Part shown: piece after piece, positions 5,518-10,662 of the stretch
Layout: each line of letters opens with the position of its first letter
How positions within the stretch are numbered: position 1 is the stretch's first letter
From: Chloroflexota bacterium
GTDB lineage: Bacteria; Chloroflexota; Dehalococcoidia; UBA3495
DNA length: 10,662 nt
Reading direction: 5' to 3'
Assembly: GCA_022563275.1 (NCBI GenBank)
Contig: JADFNR010000117.1
Coordinates: forward strand, 1-10,662
Program-made: the position numbers and the translations under genes
The notes under the pieces: generated by a model
Databases searched by the model: none
What the model was told of the DNA's origin: nothing
The model's input: the letters and a program-made list of their open reading frames with translations, nothing else

Positions 5518-6881
5518 TGATTACGCTGCTCAAGGGATTCTTCGTCGTTTTTGCGTTGGGGATCATCCTAATCATTGCGTGCGATGAGGAGAATACGCCG
5601 GGCGGAGAGGCGCTTACATCAATCGAAGGGACTCAACAGGCTGATTGCCCCGGTTGTATTCTTCGGGCCAGGATAGCATCGGCCCAACCCGGTGAGACGA
5701 TCATTATCTCCCCTGGAATCTACACGATGACCGGCGGGGAACTGGTGATCGACAAGGACCTAAACTTGGTTGGAGCGGGACCGGAGGCGACCGTGATTCA
5801 GGCGGCCGTATCCTGGGACTTGGCCGTCCACCGGGTGATCAAAATCACTGAGGGAAGCGTGGTGTCCATCTCCGGTGTCACGATCCGGTATGGGAGCGAA
5901 ACATCGACTGAAGTGCGCATGATTCCATTCCATTCAGAAGCGGTCGGGATGCCTTCCAGCGGTATCGAAGCGATGCGCGCCGAATTCGGCGGTGGTATCT
6001 ACAATCAGGGAACGCTCACTATTTCCGATTCGATCGTCACCGAAAACTACGCCGGGGGCGGCGGCGGCATCTTCAACGGCGCCAAGATCACTATCGAGAA
6101 CGGCTCCGTCAGCGGGAATAGGTCGCGTGGATTCGGCGCCGGGATATTCAACGGCGGCATCTTCCAGGTGTCGAACACGGTCATTGAGAACAACGTTGGC
6201 GGCAGCGGCGCCGGGCTCAGCAACTGGGGAGAGGCGTATGTAATGTCGGCCACCTTTGATGGAAATCGCTCGAAGATAAGCGGCGGCGGCGTCTACAACC
6301 ACAGTATCGGAGTCATGACTCTGGACTCATCCACGGTAAGCCACAATGAATCAGCCATAGCGGGAGGAATCAACAACTGGGGCCGCCTGCGGGTTATCAA
6401 CAGCACCATCAGCAACAACACCGCGAATTATGCCGCCGGGATCGACAACCGCGGGGTTCTGACATTGACCAATAGCACGGTCACCGGCAATGCCGCCCTT
6501 GAGGGCGGTGGGATGGTGGTCAGGACGATGGTCTCGAATGCAGGCGCATCGATCTCCGACACCATTCTAGCGGGCAATACGGCGTCCCAGGGGCCGGACT
6601 GTCTCGGCGTCATAGCTTCCTTGGGCCATAATCTGATCGGCATCGACAGCGGTTGTGAATTCATAGCGGGTGAAGGGGACTCGGTGGGGACCGCGGTGCG
6701 GCCGGTCGATGCCAAATTAGGGAGCTTGCAGGCCAACGGCGGGCCAACGGCTACCAACGCCCTGCTTCCGGATAGCCCAGCGATCGACGCCTCAGCAGCC
6801 GGTTCTTGTCTTTCCTTGGACCAGAGAGGGGTCCCGAGGCCCAGAGGCGATTCTTGCGACATAGGGTCCTACGAGCGGTAA
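5517..6881 (+). CDS. Right-handed parallel beta-helix lipoprotein with choice-of-anchor Q C-terminus
   Basis: The protein has 454 residues. The N-terminus is a lipoprotein signal: Lys6, a hydrophobic run to residue 21 and lipobox I-I-A-Cys22, so the mature protein should be lipid-anchored outside the membrane. An N-terminal cap (CPGCILRARIASAQPGETI, then ISPGIYTM) resembles the start of pectate-lyase-like helices. From about residue 155 to 330 come imperfect coils of 20-26 residues with GGGIYNQGTLTISDS, GGGIFNGAKITIENGS and GAGIFNGGIFQVSNT type turns, rich in Asn and Ser as in stacked beta-helix ladders. The tail (about 345-454: DCLGVIASLGHNLIG, LQANGGPTATNALLP, DSPAIDA, DQRGVPRPRGDSCDIGSYE) is the choice-of-anchor Q type seen on surface beta-helix proteins. 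No lyase active site is recognisable; carbohydrate binding or adhesion is as likely as catalysis. Start chosen because the signal peptide begins there. Confidence 0.87.
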   Translation: MITLLKGFFVVFALGIILIIACDEENTPGGEALTSIEGTQQADCPGCILRARIASAQPGETIIISPGIYTMTGGELVIDKDLNLVGAGPEATVIQAAVSWDLAVHRVIKITEGSVVSISGVTIRYGSETSTEVRMIPFHSEAVGMPSSGIEAMRAEFGGGIYNQGTLTISDSIVTENYAGGGGGIFNGAKITIENGSVSGNRSRGFGAGIFNGGIFQVSNTVIENNVGGSGAGLSNWGEAYVMSATFDGNRSKISGGGVYNHSIGVMTLDSSTVSHNESAIAGGINNWGRLRVINSTISNNTANYAAGIDNRGVLTLTNSTVTGNAALEGGGMVVRTMVSNAGASISDTILAGNTASQGPDCLGVIASLGHNLIGIDSGCEFIAGEGDSVGTAVRPVDAKLGSLQANGGPTATNALLPDSPAIDASAAGSCLSLDQRGVPRPRGDSCDIGSYER

Positions 6882-6904
6882 GACCAGAGGAGGTCCGAAT
6901 CTCC

Positions 6905-7000
6905 GTGGACCCCCAGAAGATCAACAACATGATCGGGGCGCGCCCATTTCCGCAGCCAAACATTCCGCGACCCTCCCATCTCCATGGCAATCGGTTATAG
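6905..7000 (+). CDS. Possible 31-residue small ORF with strong ribosome site (doubtful)
   Basis: GAGGAGGT (6887-6894) just after the beta-helix stop is a near-perfect Shine-Dalgarno sequence. The only start codon behind it at a tolerable distance is GTG 6905, 10 bases on, opening a 31-residue frame ending at TAG 6998-7000. The peptide (VDPQKINNMIGARPFPQPN...) is Pro/Asn-rich and matches nothing I recognise. It could be a small translated peptide, a remnant, or an accidental purine run. The spacing is longer than ideal. Confidence 0.15.
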   Translation: MDPQKINNMIGARPFPQPNIPRPSHLHGNRL

Positions 7001-7010
7001 TGTTGCAACA
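6996..7010 (+). promoter_or_regulatory. Candidate -10 and overlapping 10-bp palindrome in front of the LLM gene
   Basis: TATAGT (6996-7001) is a reasonable -10 box, 26 bases before ATG 7028; no convincing -35 is found 16-18 bases upstream. Immediately downstream TGTTGCAACA (7001-7010) is a perfect 10-bp palindrome covering the predicted transcription start near 7008, a typical operator position. The palindrome is seen directly; its role as a repressor site is inference. Confidence 0.4.
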
Positions 7011-7027
7011 TTGATTTGGAGGCGGCG

Positions 7028-8221
7028 ATGGTTGAGCAATTAAGCAGGCCCAAAGACCAGATGGACATCTATTGGTTTTCGGAGCAGGCCCAAGGATATA
7101 TATCCGACGGCGAACTGGAAAAATTCGAGTCAGGTAGATTGGCGTTTCCAAACGCCCACTTCGACCCCGACAAGGCCCACAAGCTCTACAACGAATACCA
7201 CGAACAGTACATCTTGGCCGACGAGATCGGGTTCGACGGCATCATGACCAACGAGCACCACTCCGCCTACTGGTGCGCCAAACCGGCGGTCAACCTGGAT
7301 GCCGCCGTCCTGGCCAAGATCACCAAGAATGTCAAGATCGCTATTCTCGGCAACGTGATCGCCGTCAACGACCCCATCAGAATGGCCGAAGAGGTGGCCA
7401 TGCTTGATTGTTATTCCGGGGGCCGGATCATATCCGGGTTTGTTCGGGGAGGGGCTGTCGAGACCCTCCAGGCTGGGATCGACCCCACCCAGAACCGGGA
7501 ACGGTTCGAGGAAGCCCACGACCTCATCGTTAAATGCTGGACCGAGCCTGGGCCCTTCCGGTACGAGGGGAAGTATTATCAATACCGGGTGGTCAATCCT
7601 TGGGTGCTGCCCATGCAGAAACCCCGGCCCGACATCTGGTTCCCCGGCACGGGCAGCCCCGAGAGCGTGGTCTGGGCCGCCAAACACGGACACCCTTACA
7701 TGAACCTGGGCGCCGTCATGGAGACCACCGAATGGCTGAAGCAGATCTACATCGACACCGCCGAGGAGGCTGGCTATAAAGCCGGCCCAGAGCACTTCGG
7801 GTACCTGCTCAAGGTATTGGTGGCGGACACCGAGGAAAAGGCCCAGGAGATCGGCCGTCACTTTGTTTGGACGGAGGGACACCGGCAGAGGGGCCCCAGA
7901 GAACATGTGGACCCGCCCGGCTATCAGTCGCGGAAAGCTCTGGAGGTAAAACGCAGCCGCCCCACCGGCGTATTCGCCGGCAACATGGGAGAGGCCCAAT
8001 CCTACGAGAACCAACAGAAGGCCGGCGTGATCATCGTCGGCACACCGGACACCGTGATAGAGAAGCTGAAATACGTGGTCGAGAACCTCAACCCCGGATA
8101 TCTATTGATCTACGGCAATGAAGGACCCATGAAGCATGAGGATTCCATGCGGTCCATCGAGTTGCTGGGCAAGGAAGTGATCCCGGCGCTGAAAGAGATC
8201 CAGCTCCACCCCTACGACTAA
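7028..8221 (+). CDS. LLM class (luciferase-like) flavin-dependent oxidoreductase
   Basis: The protein has 397 residues from ATG 7028, chosen because GGAGG (7018-7022) sits 5 bases upstream; an in-frame TTG at 7016 overlaps that site and is rejected. The bacterial-luciferase TIM-barrel is clear: ILADEIGFDGIMTNEHHSAY (62-81, the NEHH block of FMN-dependent members), LAKITKNVKIAILGNVIAVN (95-114), DPIRMAEEVAMLDCYSGGRI (115-134), RERFEEAHDLIVKCW (157-171) and PDIWFPGTGSPESVVWAAKHG (201-221), with a C-terminal GTPDTVIEKLKYV element. Such enzymes use reduced flavin (FMN or F420) and oxygen to oxygenate organic substrates such as aldehydes, alkanes or sulfonates. SAR202 bacteria carry large expansions of them, proposed to attack recalcitrant organic matter. 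Cytoplasmic, single gene with its own promoter candidate and a terminator at 8243-8281. Class is certain; substrate and flavin type are not. Confidence 0.93.
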   Translation: MVEQLSRPKDQMDIYWFSEQAQGYISDGELEKFESGRLAFPNAHFDPDKAHKLYNEYHEQYILADEIGFDGIMTNEHHSAYWCAKPAVNLDAAVLAKITKNVKIAILGNVIAVNDPIRMAEEVAMLDCYSGGRIISGFVRGGAVETLQAGIDPTQNRERFEEAHDLIVKCWTEPGPFRYEGKYYQYRVVNPWVLPMQKPRPDIWFPGTGSPESVVWAAKHGHPYMNLGAVMETTEWLKQIYIDTAEEAGYKAGPEHFGYLLKVLVADTEEKAQEIGRHFVWTEGHRQRGPREHVDPPGYQSRKALEVKRSRPTGVFAGNMGEAQSYENQQKAGVIIVGTPDTVIEKLKYVVENLNPGYLLIYGNEGPMKHEDSMRSIELLGKEVIPALKEIQLHPYD

Positions 8222-8242
8222 CCCGGTTCCCGATGAATTTTA

Positions 8243-8281
8243 ACGGCCCAGCCGATCGATGGCTGGGCCGTCGTTGTTTTC
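8243..8281 (+). terminator. Intrinsic terminator of the LLM gene
   Basis: ACGGCCCAGCC (8243-8253) pairs perfectly with GGCTGGGCCGT (8261-8271) around the loop GATCGAT, followed by the T-rich tail CGTTGTTTT. It starts 21 bases after the LLM stop and separates that gene from the DinB gene. Confidence 0.88.
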
Positions 8282-8370
8282 CTAGGACCCCGGCGTTGCC
8301 TATCTTCCAAGCCTAGTTCCCGCCGGTGATCCGAAGGCCTGGTATTTATCCTGACAGTGGGAGAAACGTT

Positions 8371-8898
8371 ATGTCAGCCAATCGAACGACCCTATCCGCG
8401 CTGGAGCGCAACTGGCAGATGGTGAAATCAGCGGTGTCGGACGTGGATGAAGCGGCCATGGCGGTCCGTCCCAACGAAGATTCCAACTCCATGAGTTGGC
8501 TCATCTGGCACATGTCCCGGGTCACGGACCGGTTCATACATTTTCGTTTAACGGATAAACCGCAACTCTGGACGGTGGACGCCTGGCATGAAAAGTTCAA
8601 CATGCCGGATGAGCCCAACGATATCGGCATGGGATGGAGCAATGAGCAAGCGGCTGCTTGGCAGGCCCCGTCCAAAGACGTCCTCATGGGTTATTTCGAA
8701 AAGGCGAACGCCGCGGCGGCGGACTATCTGAATTCCATCACGGACGCCGAACTAGAACGGGAGATCCCCTGGACCGCGCCGATAGCCACTCTACGGGTCG
8801 ACGAGGCCCTGGGCATATTGGTCTGGGACAACATCGTCCACGGAGGGCAGGTGGCCTACCTGCGGGGATACTTCCAGGGGATGGGCTGGCACCGGTAA
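8371..8898 (+). CDS. DinB superfamily protein (putative metal-dependent four-helix-bundle hydrolase/transferase)
   Basis: The protein has 175 residues from ATG 8371, with GGGAGA 6 bases upstream; an in-frame upstream extension to 8326 has no ribosome site and an unrelated sequence. DinB/YfiT features: an N-terminal helix with ALERNWQMVKSAV, the first metal-ligand helix SMSWLIWHMSRVTDRF (His47), and the C-terminal helix WDNIVHGGQVAYLRGYFQGMGW (His157). In YfiT-like members the last helix usually carries His-x3-His; here the first of these positions is Asp153, so the metal triad would be His47, Asp153, His157. Members act as thiol-transferases, maleylpyruvate-type isomerases or hydrolases, or are uncharacterised, so the reaction is open. 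Cytoplasmic. Its stop is only 19 bases from the stop of the convergent MBL gene, with no clear terminator between them. Confidence 0.82.
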   Translation: MSANRTTLSALERNWQMVKSAVSDVDEAAMAVRPNEDSNSMSWLIWHMSRVTDRFIHFRLTDKPQLWTVDAWHEKFNMPDEPNDIGMGWSNEQAAAWQAPSKDVLMGYFEKANAAAADYLNSITDAELEREIPWTAPIATLRVDEALGILVWDNIVHGGQVAYLRGYFQGMGWHR

Positions 8899-8917
8899 CG
8901 CCTGCAAAGCCCATCGG

Positions 8918-9778
8918 CTAGAGGTCGATCTTGAGCAGTTCCTCGGAGAAGATAATCTGACCCTGGTAGATGCGCTGCATCGCCGACTTGGCGTCGTGGA
9001 AGGGCGCCTGTGCGGACAGGCCGGGGCCCATGTGCACCAGCACCAGCTTCTTCACACCAGCCTCTTGGGCCATCTCGGCCGCTCCAGTGGTGCCGCACTG
9101 TCCGGTGGCCTCTCCGGTCTGGTTCATGACTTCTTGGTCGTCCCAGCACATGCAGAGCATCATATCCGCGTCCCGGGCCAGGTCGATCACCGACTGGCAG
9201 GGTTGGGTGTCTCCGGTGAAGACCACGCTGCCGTCCGGTGTATCCACCCGGTAGGCCAGGGAGTCCAGCCAGGGTTGAACGTGCTCGGCCGGGGCGGCGC
9301 TCACCTGCCAGTCCTTGCCCGACGCCACCTCCCCTGCTCCGATGTTCTTGGCCCGGGGGTTGGGTGGGACGCGGGGCAGCGTGCCGCCACGGTTCACGTA
9401 GACCTGCTGACTCAATGGGTGGCCCACCCGGGCCCGCCAGTCGGGTGAGAACACGCCGTTCTCACCGATCAGACCCTGGGTGATCTCTTCCGTGAGCGCC
9501 GGTCCGTAGACGTTCAATTCCGGCCCATTGCCGGCGGCTTGGTCCCAGCGGCAGAGCAGGAAGCAGGGGTAGTCGATGTTGTGGTCAAAGTGATGGTGAG
9601 TGAAGAATAGGTTGTCCACCTGGGTGGGGAAAAGCCCGGCCTTCACCAACTTATGCGTTGCCGCCGGACCACAGTCGAACATGAGCAGTTCATCGCCGAT
9701 CTTGAGGACATGGGAACTGCCGAACCGCTCCGCGGTCGGCGTGGGAGTGCCACCTCCCAGAACGAAAATCTCAGCCAT
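8918..9778 (-). CDS. MBL-fold metallo-hydrolase, RNase Z/arylsulfatase-like subgroup
   Basis: The protein has 286 residues from ATG 9778, with GAGGAGAA two bases upstream (core AGGAG 5-6 bases away). The frame stays open upstream to 10153, but that stretch is SDR remnant, so the inner ATG is the true start. Motifs: IFVLGGGTPTPTAERFGSS (4-22, the glycine/phosphate loop typical of RNase Z-like members), MFDCGPAATHKLV (33-45), the zinc motif THHHFDH with His61, His63, Asp65 and His66, then AEHVQPW, VVFTGDTQP (bridging Asp) and LVLVHMGP (late His). All zinc ligands expected for a dinuclear hydrolase are present. RNase Z relatives cleave tRNA 3' ends, but this subgroup also includes small-molecule hydrolases, and there is no flexible arm that I can recognise; a small-molecule ester or phosphodiester substrate is more likely. 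Probably cotranscribed with the VOC gene. Confidence 0.88.
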   Translation of the reverse strand: MAEIFVLGGGTPTPTAERFGSSHVLKIGDELLMFDCGPAATHKLVKAGLFPTQVDNLFFTHHHFDHNIDYPCFLLCRWDQAAGNGPELNVYGPALTEEITQGLIGENGVFSPDWRARVGHPLSQQVYVNRGGTLPRVPPNPRAKNIGAGEVASGKDWQVSAAPAEHVQPWLDSLAYRVDTPDGSVVFTGDTQPCQSVIDLARDADMMLCMCWDDQEVMNQTGEATGQCGTTGAAEMAQEAGVKKLVLVHMGPGLSAQAPFHDAKSAMQRIYQGQIIFSEELLKIDL

Positions 9779-9822
9779 GGTTCTCCTCTGGATTATTGCG
9801 TTCGAGTCGGGAGTTAGCGCCT

Positions 9823-10153
9823 TTATTTCCCGGTGAGGCCGCCCACGATGACCACCTCGCTCAGTCATGAATGACGACTCAACCGAGGCAAGGAAAAGCG
9901 CGCAGCAGGCGATGTGTTCGGGGTGGACCGAATTGCAACGGATACCGTCCGCCTCGTATCGGGTCGCCGTGGACTTAGTTAGAAGACGCACGGCGCGTTT
10001 GCAGGCCGCGTACGAAGACGTCCGCCCACCGGTGAACCCAGCGATGGACGAAAGCAGACTCCCCGCCCAACTCGTTGGTCTCAGCTCGGTGCGCTTCCCC
10101 TCTTCCTCCAGCAGGTCGCCGATGACGACCCTGGCCCCCTCTTGGGCCAACAT
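9823..10153 (-). pseudogene. Decayed short-chain dehydrogenase/reductase (SDR), multiple deletions and frameshifts
   Basis: SDR pieces survive in order on the minus strand: MLAQEGARVVIGDLLEEEGKR (10153 on; helix A and strand 2), ELGGESAFVH in a second frame (10073-10044; end of helix C and strand 3), then SSIAGFTGG, SSYAACKRAVRLLTKSTA and DGIRCNSVHP back in the first frame (catalytic Ser and Tyr-x3-Lys kept), EHIACCALFLASVESSFMT, and SEVVIVGGLTGK-stop in a third frame (9861-9823), the usual SDR C-terminus. Missing are the TGxxxGxG Rossmann motif, the whole NNAG-bearing middle (about 80 residues, joined near 10046-10051) and about 30 residues after VHP. A normal SDR has about 250 residues; about 110 remain. 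No function is possible as a dehydrogenase. It once sat between the VOC and MBL genes of this cluster. Confidence 0.85.
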
Positions 10154-10168
10154 ACGGGACCAGAGCAG

Positions 10169-10624
10169 TTACCCGGCGGCGGCTCCTTGGCGGGAAGCCC
10201 CGGTGAGTATCTCTTCAAGGGGCGTCTTCTCGAATTCCGGGGCGGCGACGAAGAGCTCGATCTCGATGCCGTCGGGGTCCCTGATGTATAGCCCTTTTGT
10301 TTCCCCGTGGTCGCCAAAGCCGGCGATCTCGACATTGTTGTCCAGCACCACCTGGTAGGCGTCCTTGAGCTCGTCCATGTCGGCCAGTTCCCAAGCCATG
10401 TGATACAGACCGACCTGGTCCGGAAAGGGGCCCACGGCATCGGCGCCCAGCTCGGCGACGGCAAGCTCGTGGTCCACGTCTGGGTTGCTGGTGAAAAAGA
10501 TCATCTTGCCGCCCCGGGTCCGGTTCCTGACCTCCAAGCCCAATACCTTATGGTAGAAATCCTCGGAACGCTGGGCGTCCCTGACCCTGATCACCAAATG
10601 TCCCAACCCATTGAGCTTAATCAT
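10169..10624 (-). CDS. VOC (vicinal oxygen chelate)/glyoxalase-like family protein
   Basis: The protein has 151 residues from ATG 10624, with AGAGG about 8 bases upstream. Two paired beta-alpha-beta-beta-beta modules are visible: LNGLGHLVIRVRDAQRSEDF (4-23) with DFYHKVLGLEV, and VGLYHMAWELADMDELKDAY (71-90) with GLYIRDPDGIEIELFV (111-126). Metal-ligand candidates are His9, His75 and Glu123, the positions used by extradiol-dioxygenase-like VOC proteins; HELAVAEL (52-59) also fits that branch. Possible reactions include ring cleavage, isomerisation or thiol addition; the substrate is unknown. Cytoplasmic. The C-terminal tail (LTGASRQGAAAG) is only 15 bases from the SDR remnant and may have been reshaped by its decay. 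First gene visible of the minus-strand VOC-(SDR)-MBL group; its promoter lies at or beyond the right edge. Confidence 0.88.
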   Translation of the reverse strand: MIKLNGLGHLVIRVRDAQRSEDFYHKVLGLEVRNRTRGGKMIFFTSNPDVDHELAVAELGADAVGPFPDQVGLYHMAWELADMDELKDAYQVVLDNNVEIAGFGDHGETKGLYIRDPDGIEIELFVAAPEFEKTPLEEILTGASRQGAAAG

Positions 10625-10662
10625 GGAATTACCTCTATATCTTGGCGTTCAATGTACCCAAT
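10625..10662. other. Upstream edge of the VOC gene
   Basis: The last 38 bases hold the ribosome site of the VOC gene and no convincing promoter. A TATAGA on the minus strand overlaps the ribosome site and would give a start of transcription inside it, so I do not call it. Confidence 0.4.

Noticed and set aside
6891..6911. Possible terminator after the beta-helix gene (GGTCC ... GGACC)
   Set aside because: Only a 5-bp stem and no T-tract follows.
7130..8014. Minus-strand frame of 294 codons opposite the LLM gene
   Set aside because: Antisense shadow produced by high-GC codon use; the plus strand encodes a complete luciferase-like enzyme.
8899..8917. Terminator between the convergent DinB and MBL genes
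   Set aside because: Only 19 bases with at most a 4-bp stem (AGCC...GGCT); no terminator can be supported.
9779..10153. A 411-residue SDR-MBL fusion protein
   Set aside because: The frame is open, but the SDR part is a frameshifted, deleted remnant whose natural C-terminus lies in another frame, and the MBL ATG has its own strong ribosome site.

Overview
The window is GC-rich (roughly 58-60 % by eye) bacterial DNA, densely coded on both strands, with no rRNA, tRNA, CRISPR array, integrase or transposase. The family mix points to a Chloroflexota bacterium of the Dehalococcoidia/SAR202 kind: a luciferase-like flavin monooxygenase, a carboxymuconolactone-decarboxylase (CMD) protein, DinB, VOC and MBL-fold enzymes, an SDR remnant, a choice-of-anchor-Q beta-helix lipoprotein and dispersed GTAG-headed and TTCGAC...GAACGG palindromes. 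That assignment is inference from gene content; no phylogenetic marker is present.

Left part (1-1500): the N-terminal half and zinc ribbon of an NADH pyrophosphatase (nudC) run off the left edge on the minus strand. It is divergent from a CMD-family gene (641-1195, +). A 300-base gap follows, holding two REP-like hairpins in inverted orientation and a very strong bidirectional terminator.

Central part (1505-5315, minus strand): a three-gene unit reading DUF1800, then DUF1501, then a six-bladed NHL beta-propeller. It has a perfect TTGACA -35 box upstream and the shared terminator downstream. None of the three proteins has a visible signal peptide, which is unusual for DUF1800/DUF1501 pairs. 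This is the best candidate in the window for an uncharacterised system.

Right part (5517-8898, plus strand): a beta-helix lipoprotein whose ATG sits at the expected +1 of an extended -10 (probably a leaderless mRNA), then an LLM-class flavin oxidoreductase with a palindrome at its predicted transcription start and a good terminator, then a DinB-superfamily protein.

Far right (8918-10624, minus strand): a VOC-family protein, a decayed SDR gene with several frameshifts and internal deletions, and an intact RNase Z-like MBL-fold hydrolase. They probably form one transcription unit, convergent with dinB. The enzyme genes look like ordinary accessory metabolism (oxidation and hydrolysis of small organic molecules); their substrates cannot be read from the sequence.
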